Assembly (NCBI GenBank): GCA_050299835.1
Contig: JBNKWP010000002.1
Location: forward strand, 209,104-273,103
DNA from: JAJDOD01 sp050299835
GTDB lineage: Bacteria; Pseudomonadota; Alphaproteobacteria; Rhodobacterales; Rhodobacteraceae
Direction: 5' to 3'
Length of the DNA: 64,000 nucleotides
Below, in pieces: positions 1 to 8,362 of this stretch; positions within the stretch are counted from its first letter, which is position 1; each line of letters opens with the position of its first letter. The translations under genes and the position numbers were made by a program. The notes below the pieces were generated by a model. That model searched no databases and had not been told where the DNA came from. It worked only from the letters and a program-made list of their open reading frames with translations.

Positions 1-1389
1 CAGCGCCCGCCGCGACTTCTGAGTAGCGATCACCTGCGCACGCAACGCCTCCCCGTCCCAACGCTCCGCAACCTCCCGCGCAAAGCTCGCCGCCGCTTCC
101 GCATAGGCCGGATAGCCCGCGACATTCACCCGCTCGCACGGATCGGCGGCGAGGTTATAAAGCTGCGCCGGATCGCTGTCGCAATGGATGTATTTCAGCG
201 GCCCCCGCCGGATCATCAGTACCGGATACCCCGCCATCTCCGCGCAATATTCCCCGATCACCTCGTCCACCGGATCATCCTCGCCGCGGGCCAGCGGCAT
301 CAGGCTCCGCCCGTCCACCGGCTCTCCCAGCATCAAGGAATCGCCGCCCCCGATCTCGACAAAGGTCGGCAGCAGATCCACCAGCGACACGCAATTCGCG
401 ACACTGCCCTGAACCACCCCCGGCCCGGCCATGACCAGAGGCACCCGCGCCGAATGCTCGAAGAAGTTCATCTTGTACCAAAGCCCGCGCTCACCCAGCA
501 TGTCCCCGTGGTCAGCAGTCACGACGATGATGGTGTTCTCAAGCTCGCCGGTCTCCTCCAGTACCCGGACGATCTCCCCGATCTTGCTGTCGAAATAGCT
601 GACATTCGCCAGATATCCCCGCCGCGCCCGCCGCACTTCTTCGTCAGTCAGGGGTACGTAAGACGCCTCGATCCCGTCCATCAGCCGCCGCGAGAACGGG
701 TCATGCTCCCCCAACGGCAGCACGAATTCCGGCATATCGATCTCATCGTCTTCGTAGAGATCCCACCACTCCGGCCGCGCCACGTAAGGGTCATGCGGAT
801 GGATGAAGCTCGCCACCAGAGCAAATGGCTCCCGCGCGCCTTGCGCCTTGTCGCGCGCCCGATCCATCAGCCAGCGCTTCGCGGCAAACCCCACCTCGTC
901 GTCATAATCGATCTGATAGGTGGCCGCCGCGACACCGCTCTCCTTCACGGTCTGCATGTTGTGATACCATTTGTCGATCCGCTCATCCGCCGCCTCCCAG
1001 TCCGGCGTCCAGGCGAAATCCGACGGGTAGATATCTGTCGTCACCCGGTCCTGAAACCCGTGCATCTGGTCGGGGCCGACGAAATGCATCTTGCCCGAAA
1101 GACAGGTCCGGTAGCCCAGCGACTTCAGGTAATGCGCGAAGGTCGGCACCGAGGCGCGGAACTCGGACCCGTTGTCATAGGCCGCGATCCGGCTGATGAG
1201 CTGGCCCGACATGAAGGAAAACCGCGACGGTGCGCAAAGCGGCGAATTGCAATAGGCGGCATCGAAGCGCATGCCGCGCGCCGCCAGCGCGTCGAGATGC
1301 GGGGTCTTGGCGACCGGGTGGCCGTAAGCCCCGGTGAACTGCGGCGCGAGCTGGTCGGCCATGATGACGGCGATATTCGGTTTGGTCAT
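1..1389 (-). CDS. betC: Choline-sulfatase, 3' end outside window
   Basis: Hydrolyses choline-O-sulfate to choline and sulfate, feeding glycine-betaine synthesis and sulfur supply in the cytoplasm. The protein starts MTKPNIAVIMADQ, the usual sulfatase metal-binding opening, and carries the C-x-P-S-R signature as CAPSR at residues 52-56, whose Cys is converted to formylglycine. A VTADHGDMLGE motif follows further on. 463 codons are inside the window; the family is about 500 residues, so roughly 40 C-terminal residues are missing off the left edge. The ATG at 1389 is preceded by AAGGAAG. Other bet genes are not in the window. The choline specificity is inferred from overall similarity to BetC rather than other sulfatases. 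Confidence 0.88.
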   Translation of the reverse strand, partial: MTKPNIAVIMADQLAPQFTGAYGHPVAKTPHLDALAARGMRFDAAYCNSPLCAPSRFSFMSGQLISRIAAYDNGSEFRASVPTFAHYLKSLGYRTCLSGKMHFVGPDQMHGFQDRVTTDIYPSDFAWTPDWEAADERIDKWYHNMQTVKESGVAAATYQIDYDDEVGFAAKRWLMDRARDKAQGAREPFALVASFIHPHDPYVARPEWWDLYEDDEIDMPEFVLPLGEHDPFSRRLMDGIEASYVPLTDEEVRRARRGYLANVSYFDSKIGEIVRVLEETGELENTIIVVTADHGDMLGERGLWYKMNFFEHSARVPLVMAGPGVVQGSVANCVSLVDLLPTFVEIGGGDSLMLGEPVDGRSLMPLARGEDDPVDEVIGEYCAEMAGYPVLMIRRGPLKYIHCDSDPAQLYNLAADPCERVNVAGYPAYAEAAASFAREVAERWDGEALRAQVIATQKSRRAL

Positions 1390-1802
1390 GGAGAGCTTCC
1401 TTTGAATGTCAGTGCGAGAAATTCAAAGGCATGCAGGCGGCGGCTGATACGCCATCGACTTGTGATGCAAACGCAAAGCGGGATCGAGTGCAAAGCCTCG
1501 GCCCTGCCCGAGACGGGTGCAACCGGCCTTGATGCAAATCGTCAGAACCACGTCGCGCCTCCCCCTGCACCAAGCCCTACCGCGAAGCCCGGCCTTCGCC
1601 AAACGGTTTCGAACGCCCGCCGCCCTAACCGCTCCGCAACAGGTCCTACCCCCCCACATCCTGCGGCGCACCGCCATCCCGCCGCAACCGGCACCGACCA
1701 CCGAACGCTGCGCGAAACACGACCATTATCGGCCCTAAAATATCCTCAGGGGGTGCGGGGGATGAAATCCCCCGCCTGTCGATGCACGAAGTGCAGCGAA
1801 AT
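1390..1802. other. 413-bp gap upstream of betC
   Basis: No convincing coding sequence on either strand; reading frames here are proline/arginine-rich shadows. It must hold the betC promoter. GATGCAAA occurs at 1464-1471 and 1531-1538, and related GTGCAA(A) at 1488-1494 and 1516-1522. A perfect hairpin sits at 1755-1775 next to the M42 peptidase stop. Confidence 0.5.
1755..1775 (-). terminator. Hairpin behind M42 peptidase gene
   Basis: GCGGGGGAT-GAA-ATCCCCCGC is a perfect 9-bp stem with a 3-nt loop, about 27 bp downstream of the peptidase stop on the minus strand. Read on that strand, it is followed by ACCCCCTGAGGATATTTTAG rather than a clean U-tract. A similar hairpin plus C-rich GAG-TATTT tail lies behind the agl operon at 51066-51084. 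Confidence 0.6.
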
Positions 1803-2834
1803 TCAATTCGCCTTCAGATAGGCCACGAGTATGTCGCAGGCCGCCTTCAGGTCGCTGGTCTCGATCATCTCGGTCACGGTATGAATGTACCGCGTCCCCA
1901 CCACGATCCCGACGGCCCGCGCGCCGGAAGCCGCCTGCTGCGCCGCAGCCCCATCCTGTCCGCCGGAGCGCAGCATGGTGCGCTGATAGGGGATCTTCTT
2001 CTTCTCGGCCAATTCCGCGATCTCGGCCACCAACGCCTTGTCCGCAATGAAACTTCCATCCCGGATATGCAGCCCGAACCCCTTGCCCTGCTCGGTCGTC
2101 CGGTCCTGCTCCGGCACGCCCGGCGTGTCGCAGGCCAGCGTCGTGTCGATCCCGATCCCGATATCCGGCTTCACCCGGTAAGCCGCCGTCCGCGCGCCCC
2201 TCAGCCCGACCTCTTCCTGAGTGGTAAACACCACGTGGATCTCGGATTTGGTCCTGGACTTCTTCAACCCCCGGATCGCCTCGATCCCCAGCCAGCAGGC
2301 AATCCGGTTGTCCAGCGCCTTCGACACCACCTTGTCGCCCATCTCCAGGAACGGCTCATCCATCACCACCATGTCGCCGACTTTCACGGCGTCCTTGGCT
2401 TTCGCGCCCAGCCCGGTATCGACAAAGAACTCATGCGGATCAGGCACTTTCTTCCGATCTGCGGCACTCGCGATATGCACCGGACGCCCACCCGGATTCA
2501 TCACCGCCTTCAGATCGCCGCCATCGGTGCACACCAGGACGCGGCGCGAAAACAGGTTCCTCGGATCGAACCCGCCCACCGTCTGAAGATAGAGAAATCC
2601 CTTCTCCGAGATATGGCTCACCAGAAAACCGATCTCGTCCATGTGGCAAAGCAGCATGATCTTCCGGGGGGCCTTGCCGGTCCCCTTGCGGATGCAATGA
2701 AGCGACCCCATCGCATCTGTCTCGACCTCGTCGAACAACCCATCTGTTTCGGTCAGGATCAGGTCTCGCACCCGCTCCTCATGTCCCGGCACGCCGGGGG
2801 TTTCGCAAAGGCGACGTAGAAGATCGATGTTCAT
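1803..2834 (-). CDS. M42 family metallopeptidase (aminopeptidase/glutamyl-endoglucanase type)
   Basis: 343 aa, a di-metal cytosolic aminopeptidase of the FrvX/tetrahedral (TET) family. Visible metal-site signatures are LLCHMDEIGF near residue 65, the S-K-A-L-D-N-R segment around 170, the T-T-Q-E-E-V-G-L-R-G catalytic/metal glutamates near 205 and the C-terminal RYIHTVTEMI. The reading frame is open to 2942, but the ATG at 2834 (MNIDLLRRL) has CAGGAG just upstream and matches the normal family start. It is transcribed toward betC; whether they share a transcript is doubtful because of the hairpin at 1755-1775. The substrate is unknown. Confidence 0.88.
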   Translation of the reverse strand: MNIDLLRRLCETPGVPGHEERVRDLILTETDGLFDEVETDAMGSLHCIRKGTGKAPRKIMLLCHMDEIGFLVSHISEKGFLYLQTVGGFDPRNLFSRRVLVCTDGGDLKAVMNPGGRPVHIASAADRKKVPDPHEFFVDTGLGAKAKDAVKVGDMVVMDEPFLEMGDKVVSKALDNRIACWLGIEAIRGLKKSRTKSEIHVVFTTQEEVGLRGARTAAYRVKPDIGIGIDTTLACDTPGVPEQDRTTEQGKGFGLHIRDGSFIADKALVAEIAELAEKKKIPYQRTMLRSGGQDGAAAQQAASGARAVGIVVGTRYIHTVTEMIETSDLKAACDILVAYLKAN

Positions 2835-2930
2835 ATTGGCTCCTGTTTTGGCCGAAAGTCGCGGATTTTCTCGCCAAGGACCAGCAGACTTTAACGAAAT
2901 CCTTGGAGATTCCCCGGCAATCCTTTTCGC

Positions 2931-4823
2931 GTGATCCCTCAACTAAGAATACCTCTCGCAATTTGCCTGGTTTTTTCAGCGGTTTTCGCAGGGCTCGCGG
3001 TTGCCTTCCCCGGGCTTGCCGCGCCGCCCGCCGCTCTTCTTGGGTTGGTTTGCCTCATCGGCACACTTCTCTTCCTCAGGGGCCGGCCCATCGGACGCAG
3101 TTCTGAACTCGCGCCTGTCGGCACCCCAATCGATCAATTGAACGACAATGACCGGTTCCGCGACTTCGCGACCCTCGCCGCAGACTGGCTCTGGGAAACC
3201 GACGCGGAAGGCCGGATTCTGCATGTTTTCGGTGAGTTGCGGGGGATGAAGGATCAGGACAGCGGGCGGTTCGTCGGCTGTCCCCTGAGCACCTTGATGA
3301 CCGTGCCCGTCGATGGCGGTGCAACCAGACCCTTGGAACTCGAAAGCCGCCGCCCCTTGCGTGGCCTGATTTGCCGGTATGAGGCTATGGACGGTCCGCG
3401 GTTCTGCCGTATTTCAGGACATTCAATCACGAATGACGACGGCGCATTTCAGGGCTACCGTGGAACGGCTGCCGATGTGACGGATCAGGTTCAGCGGCAG
3501 CAAGCCGAGAAAGCCCTGGCATTCTTCGACCCGCTTACCGGATTGGCCAACGGCCGACTGGTGGAAGATCGGCTGGAACAGGCGCTGAATGCCCGCGCTT
3601 TGACCAGGGGCGATGTCGCAGTCATCTGGCTCGACCTGGACGGTTTCAAGTCTTTGAACGACGGTTTCGGTCACGACCTCGGCGACGCGGTTCTGAAGGA
3701 AGTCAGCGTGCGTCTGACGGCTCTCGCCGGACCGCAGGACACGGTCGGACGCCTGGCCGATGACACGTTCGCCGTCGTGCAACCGACAGGAGACCAGCCC
3801 GAGGCTGTGGAACATCTCTGCCGATGCATCCTGAGCAAGATCCGCGCGCCATTCGTGATCGGTCACCAGACAATATCGATCACCGCCAGTATCGGTTGCG
3901 CCATTGCAGAGCCGGGCGAAACGCGCGTCCAGTCGCTTCTTCGCAACGCCGATACCGCCATGTTCCGGGCCACCGAATCCGGTGGTGACACCTATCGGAT
4001 TCACGAGACGGAAACGACGGCGGCCATTGCGGCGCGCGTCGCCATGGACCGTGATCTTCGCCATGCTATCGAAACCGACGCCTTGGATACTCGGTTCCAG
4101 CCTCTGATCTCGGCGGCGTCCCGGCAGATTTGCGGATTTGAGGCGATGGTGCGCTGGCCCCGCCCGGGCCATGGCATGGTCTATCCCGGCGAATATCTTG
4201 CTTTTGCCGAAGACACCGGTCTGGTTGTCCCGTTGGGGGAGTTGACCTTGAACGCGGCCTGCCGCGCGGCTGCATCCTGGCCCAACCTTTCGGTTGCTGT
4301 GAACCTGTCGCCAAAGCATCTCCTTCATGACTCGCTGTTCAATTCCATTGTCCGGACTCTTGGCGATTGCTCTCTGCCTGCCCGCTTGCTCGAACTTGAA
4401 ATCACCGAAGAGCCCCTGCTCATCGCAGAAGACACGGCTTTGTTCCGGCTGGATGCGTTCCGGGAACTGGGCGTCCGCCTGGTCATCGACAAATTCGGGT
4501 CCGGCACCTCTTCGCTGCGACACCTGAGGAAATTCCGGTTCGACAAACTCAAACTCGACCGCAGCATCGTCATCGGCATCGACCGGGATGAACACGCCCG
4601 AAATCTCTCGCAGGCACTTCTTGGCCTGGCGCAGGCGTTGGAACTGCAAACTGCAGCAGAGGGGGTGGAGAGCGAAAATCAGGCCGAATTCCTGATCTCG
4701 CGGGGGTGCCGGCAATTGCAGGGCAAGTTCTTCGGCATGGCGCTTCCGCTGGAACGGACATTTGCGCTTATCCGCGGCACGGGTGCCGCGCATGACGCCT
4801 CCCGCATCGAGACCGGCCTATAA
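2931..4823 (+). CDS. Membrane PAS-GGDEF-EAL protein with degenerate catalytic motifs
   Basis: 630 aa. Two N-terminal membrane helices (about 5-27 and 33-50), a PAS-like segment (about 75-190), GGDEF (about 195-355) and EAL (about 375-615). The GGDEF substrate motif (D-L-D-G-F-K-x-L-N-D) is present, but the GG[D/E]EF signature reads ADDTF at 276-280. In EAL, E404, N458, E490, D520, K539, E577 and Q597 are kept, yet the second Asp of the DDFGTG motif is Lys521. Known catalysis needs both, so I infer it no longer makes c-di-GMP and has weak or no hydrolase activity, acting as a c-di-GMP or protein-binding regulator. The GTG start at 2931 lacks a close ribosome site. Its stop overlaps the convergent permease by 6 bp. 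Confidence 0.85.
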   Translation: MIPQLRIPLAICLVFSAVFAGLAVAFPGLAAPPAALLGLVCLIGTLLFLRGRPIGRSSELAPVGTPIDQLNDNDRFRDFATLAADWLWETDAEGRILHVFGELRGMKDQDSGRFVGCPLSTLMTVPVDGGATRPLELESRRPLRGLICRYEAMDGPRFCRISGHSITNDDGAFQGYRGTAADVTDQVQRQQAEKALAFFDPLTGLANGRLVEDRLEQALNARALTRGDVAVIWLDLDGFKSLNDGFGHDLGDAVLKEVSVRLTALAGPQDTVGRLADDTFAVVQPTGDQPEAVEHLCRCILSKIRAPFVIGHQTISITASIGCAIAEPGETRVQSLLRNADTAMFRATESGGDTYRIHETETTAAIAARVAMDRDLRHAIETDALDTRFQPLISAASRQICGFEAMVRWPRPGHGMVYPGEYLAFAEDTGLVVPLGELTLNAACRAAASWPNLSVAVNLSPKHLLHDSLFNSIVRTLGDCSLPARLLELEITEEPLLIAEDTALFRLDAFRELGVRLVIDKFGSGTSSLRHLRKFRFDKLKLDRSIVIGIDRDEHARNLSQALLGLAQALELQTAAEGVESENQAEFLISRGCRQLQGKFFGMALPLERTFALIRGTGAAHDASRIETGL

Positions 4824-6599
4824 GGGCCAGAACACCGGAATCAGCAATGACGCGATGATCCCCACCGAGATATTGAGGGGAATGCCGACCTTCAGAAAGT
4901 CGGTGAAGTTATACCCACCCGGTCCGTAGACCATCATGTTCGTCTGATACCCGATGGGCGTCGAGAAGGCGGCCGATGCCGCGATCATCACCGCGATCAC
5001 GAGGGGGCGGGGATCGACCCCAATGCTATGCGCAAGCCCGATCGCGATCGGCGTGACGACAACGGCGACGGCATTGTTGGACACAAGCTCGGTCAGAAAC
5101 GATGTCAGCAGGTAGACAGCCCAGACAATCGCCCAGGGCGGCAAACCTGTCAGATAGGGCGCGACCGTGCCCACGATCAACCCGATCGCCCCGGTCGCCT
5201 CCAGAGCGGCCCCCACGGCGAGCATGGAAAAGATCAATGCCAATAGCCGCCCGTCAATCACCGAGAATGCCTCATCCGCGTCGATGCATCGCGTCAGGAA
5301 CAGCACGGACATGGCCACGATGGCGAGCGCCAGAATCGGAGCCATTCCGATGGCTGCCAAACCCACGATTGCGGCCAGGGCCAAAAGCGCGATCGGCGCA
5401 TGCCTCCGACGATACGCCCGCTCGGTCGGCTGCGCGACATTCACCAGCCCCACGTCCGCAGCAAGCCGCGCAATGTCTTCTGACCGCCCTTCGAGCAACA
5501 AGGTATCGCCCACGCGCACCACAAGATCGTCCAGTTTGCGGCCGATATTCTGGTTTCGCCGATGAACCGCAAGCGGATACACACCATACCGCCTGCGCAG
5601 GCGAAGCGACCCCAGCGTGCGCCCGATGATCGTCGCTCCGGGCGTGATCAGCACCTCAACCGTGGTGGTCTCGACCGAGGACAGCTTGTCCACCAGATGC
5701 ACATCCGGATTATCCTGAAGCCCCAGCAATTCCTCCATTTGGGTACGAAGCACCACGCGATCGCCCGCTTCAAGCACGACCTCTGTCAGATCGCGCCTGA
5801 GCGAAAGATCGCCTCTCAGAACATCCACAAGCCGAACGCCGTCGCGCTTGAACTTGTCCACCTCGACCACCTTCCGCCCGATCAGCACGCTGCCCTCTGG
5901 CACCGCCGCCTCGGTGAAGAACTTGCGTTTGGACCCATCCGACAAAAGGCTCGCCATATTGGGCCGGTCAGGCAGCAGGTGCACTGCGACGAAGCGCATA
6001 TAGATCGCGCCCCAGAGAACCAGCACGATGGCAAGCGGCGTCACCTCGAATATGGTGAAAGGTGCCAGCCCTTCCGCCCGTGCAACGCCATCGACCAGCA
6101 GGTTCGTCGAGGTGCCGATCAGCGTCAGCGTCCCCCCCAGAATTGCCGCGTAGGATAGCGGAATGAGCAACTTGCTGACCGACAGTTTCAGCCTCCGTGC
6201 AAGTTGCACGAAAACCGGGATCATAACCAGGACGACAGGCGTATTGTTGACGAATGCCGAGGCCACGATCACCAGTGCCATGAGTGCGAAGATCGCAAGA
6301 GCGGGATGCGTATCCGCCCGTGCTTCCGCCATGGTTGTGAACCAAACCAGCGCACCGGTCCGCACCAAAGCCCCCATCACGATGAACATGGCAAGAATGG
6401 TCCAGGGCGCCGGGTTGGCAAGCACCTCGACCGCATCTTCATATGGCAGCACCCCCATGACCAGAAGCGCCGCCGCGCCAGCAATCGCCGTCACCTCGGG
6501 CGGATAGGTCTCCCGCACGAAAAGCACGAACATGATCGCGACGACCCCAAGGGCAAGGAAAGCTTCCGTTGTCTGCGAAAGGGAAAGAAAATCAGCCAT
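4818..6599 (-). CDS. SLC13-family permease with two RCK_C (TrkA-C) domains
   Basis: 593 aa inner-membrane carrier of the divalent-anion:Na+ symporter (DASS/ArsB-like) superfamily. About five or six helices precede a cytosolic insert at about 205-375 that contains two TrkA-C-like domains (one around GSVLIGRKVVEVDKF, another around GATIIGRTLGSLRLR), then a second helical half. FVNNTPVVLVMIPV and ELVSNNAVAVVVTPIAIGLA are the paired SNT-type substrate/Na+ motifs. The substrate cannot be read from sequence; sulfate or another anion is likely for this architecture. It stands alone, convergent with the GGDEF/EAL gene. Confidence 0.87.
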   Translation of the reverse strand: MADFLSLSQTTEAFLALGVVAIMFVLFVRETYPPEVTAIAGAAALLVMGVLPYEDAVEVLANPAPWTILAMFIVMGALVRTGALVWFTTMAEARADTHPALAIFALMALVIVASAFVNNTPVVLVMIPVFVQLARRLKLSVSKLLIPLSYAAILGGTLTLIGTSTNLLVDGVARAEGLAPFTIFEVTPLAIVLVLWGAIYMRFVAVHLLPDRPNMASLLSDGSKRKFFTEAAVPEGSVLIGRKVVEVDKFKRDGVRLVDVLRGDLSLRRDLTEVVLEAGDRVVLRTQMEELLGLQDNPDVHLVDKLSSVETTTVEVLITPGATIIGRTLGSLRLRRRYGVYPLAVHRRNQNIGRKLDDLVVRVGDTLLLEGRSEDIARLAADVGLVNVAQPTERAYRRRHAPIALLALAAIVGLAAIGMAPILALAIVAMSVLFLTRCIDADEAFSVIDGRLLALIFSMLAVGAALEATGAIGLIVGTVAPYLTGLPPWAIVWAVYLLTSFLTELVSNNAVAVVVTPIAIGLAHSIGVDPRPLVIAVMIAASAAFSTPIGYQTNMMVYGPGGYNFTDFLKVGIPLNISVGIIASLLIPVFWPL

Positions 6600-6936
6600 A
6601 TCGCCGAACTCTCGCCGGAAAACACCAGCGCATCAAGCGGTCTCACCGCATTGCGGACGTGACTGTATCAGGAAGACAGTAAGGGACGTGACCAACATTG
6701 CCGCCCAGAGCCATCCCAAATCGCTCACGCCTGGGATCGACAACGGGCCGAGCACACCGATTGCAGCAAAGGGGAAAAAGACAAAGATCATGGCCGAGCT
6801 GCTGTCTTGCATCTGGAGATCGGGAAATGTCAGCCCAACCGCGCTATCCCGCGATACAGGCAAACGCAAGATATCTCAGAACTTTCTATCATTCCTTGCG
6901 GGAAGTCTCCGAGGGAGACGGCCCCCCTGAAACCCC
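6600..6936. other. 337-bp gap with one doubtful small ORF
   Basis: Lies between the permease start and the phosphoesterase stop. The only plausible coding content is a short minus-strand membrane ORF, listed separately. I see no strong hairpin or operator here. Confidence 0.4.
6633..6812 (-). CDS. Possible small membrane protein
   Basis: 59 aa if read from the ATG at 6812, or 52 aa from the ATG at 6791. Two hydrophobic stretches are visible (MIFVFFPFAAIGVLGPL and LGWLWAAMLVTSLTVFLI) joined by a short Pro-Gly turn and ending in a polar tail, as in genuine two-helix small proteins. No good ribosome-binding site precedes either ATG and I recognise no family. It could be a chance frame. Confidence 0.35.
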   Translation of the reverse strand: MQDSSSAMIFVFFPFAAIGVLGPLSIPGVSDLGWLWAAMLVTSLTVFLIQSRPQCGETA

Positions 6937-7743
6937 TCAGGCCTGCGCCAAGACGCCCCCGTCGCGGACCGGCACGATGCTTTCGGCTTTGCCTGTCCGG
7001 TCATTGGTCACCACCAACGCGCCGGAAAGCGTCGCCTCGCCCGTCGCCGGTTGGAACCGTCCCTTTCCCATGCCGGTGATGAAGCGCCTGAGCGGTTCGT
7101 CCTTCTGCATTCCGATGACAGAGTTGTAGTCTCCGCACATGCCCGCATCGGTCATGTAGGCCGTACCACCCGGCAGAACCAAGCAATCGCCCGTGGGGAC
7201 ATGGGTGTGCGTGCCGATCACCGCGCTGACCTTGCCATCGCAGAAATGACCCATCGCCATCTTCTCCGAAGTGGCCTCGCAATGAACATCGACGAGGCTC
7301 GCCTGGACCAGCCCGCCCGGCGGATGCTGCTTGAGGACCCTCTCAACAGCAGAAAACGGATCGTCGAAGGGCCGTTTCATGAACACCTGTCCCAGGACCT
7401 GAGCAACAAGTATTTTTCGCCCCCCCGGGGCATCGAAAACCCGCGCGCCCACACCCGGAGCAGCTTTCGAGAAATTCAGCGGCCGGAGAATGCGCGGCTC
7501 CTTCTCAATACCCGCAAGCATGTCGCGCTGATCGAAAGCATGGTCGCCCAGCGTCAGAACATCCGCCCCGGCCTCCAGCAAACTCTTCGCATGATCCGTG
7601 GAAATACCGACCCCAGAAGTCGCGTTCTCCGCATTGACGATCACGAAATCCGCCTTCAGCCGCGCGCGCAGCCCCGACAGCCGGTCGGTGATCGCCGCAC
7701 GCCCCGCACGCCCCATGACGTCGCCAAGAAAAAGCACTCGCAT
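6937..7743 (-). CDS. YmdB/TIGR00282-family metallophosphoesterase
   Basis: 268 aa. The start MRVLFLGDVMGRAGR, the VNAENATSG segment, TLGDHAFDQ and IGTHTHVPTGD are the successive metal-binding motifs of the YmdB family, 2',3'-cyclic-nucleotide phosphodiesterases studied in Bacillus. Length fits the family (about 265). It is followed on the same strand at a distance by no gene of known partnership; upstream in the same direction lie the folate cyclo-ligase and mgtE, with a 64-bp gap, so a shared transcript is possible. The physiological role in alphaproteobacteria is not established. Confidence 0.87.
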   Translation of the reverse strand: MRVLFLGDVMGRAGRAAITDRLSGLRARLKADFVIVNAENATSGVGISTDHAKSLLEAGADVLTLGDHAFDQRDMLAGIEKEPRILRPLNFSKAAPGVGARVFDAPGGRKILVAQVLGQVFMKRPFDDPFSAVERVLKQHPPGGLVQASLVDVHCEATSEKMAMGHFCDGKVSAVIGTHTHVPTGDCLVLPGGTAYMTDAGMCGDYNSVIGMQKDEPLRRFITGMGKGRFQPATGEATLSGALVVTNDRTGKAESIVPVRDGGVLAQA

Positions 7744-7807
7744 TTCGCTGGCCTAGACCGCAACCTCCTTCATGGCAAGGGGCATGGGACCAATTGCAAC
7801 CGGAGGT

Positions 7808-8362
7808 CTAACCTTCGACGTGGAGGATTCCGGCTTCGGTGACGATCATGTCCAATGGCTGATCGGTCGGCTCCGCGGGCAGCGGGTCCGTCACTCTTTG
7901 CGCCTCGAAGGCATAGCCGATGGCCGTCACGGGACCTGCCGCGCGCAGTCCTTCCAGCGTCCGGTCATAGTGCCCGGCCCCATAGCCCAGCCGGTGACCA
8001 CGCATATCGAAGGCCAGCATCGGCACGACCAGAACACGCGGCACGACATCTTCTGTCCCGGCAGGAACCGGAACGCCGAAGCCGTCCTTCTCCATGACCG
8101 CCTGCGGCGTCCAGCGCCGGAAGGTCAGTCCCGTGCCCCGCCCATGCGTCAGGGGCAGGCACACAATCCGCGTCGCAGACATATCTTCCATAACCGGGCG
8201 CGGGTCGATTTCGGACCGGATCGGCCAGAAGAAAGACACCGGGCCTTCGGTTTCATTTAAGACATCGCGAAGGAATGTCCGTGCCGGTGCCTGGTCGACG
8301 CCATCGACCGCTTTTTGCCGCCGCTCGGCGACCAGTTTCCGAAGATCATTCTTGTCCATCAT
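7808..8362 (-). CDS. 5-formyltetrahydrofolate cyclo-ligase
   Basis: 184 aa. Converts 5-formyl-THF to 5,10-methenyl-THF using ATP. The C-terminal RLGYGAGHYDRTL motif is the hallmark GxGxGxYDR-type ATP-binding loop, and the N-terminal MDKNDLRKLVAERR supplies the usual basic residues. The first ATG (8362) overlaps the mgtE stop as ATGA, implying translational coupling; a second ATG follows immediately at 8359. In many proteobacteria this gene lies beside 6S RNA; no such RNA is evident here. Confidence 0.92.
   Translation of the reverse strand: MMDKNDLRKLVAERRQKAVDGVDQAPARTFLRDVLNETEGPVSFFWPIRSEIDPRPVMEDMSATRIVCLPLTHGRGTGLTFRRWTPQAVMEKDGFGVPVPAGTEDVVPRVLVVPMLAFDMRGHRLGYGAGHYDRTLEGLRAAGPVTAIGYAFEAQRVTDPLPAEPTDQPLDMIVTEAGILHVEG

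Noticed and set aside
184..1821. 545-aa plus-strand ORF across betC
   Set aside because: Arg/Pro/His-rich shadow of the sulfatase on the other strand; no domain or ribosome site.
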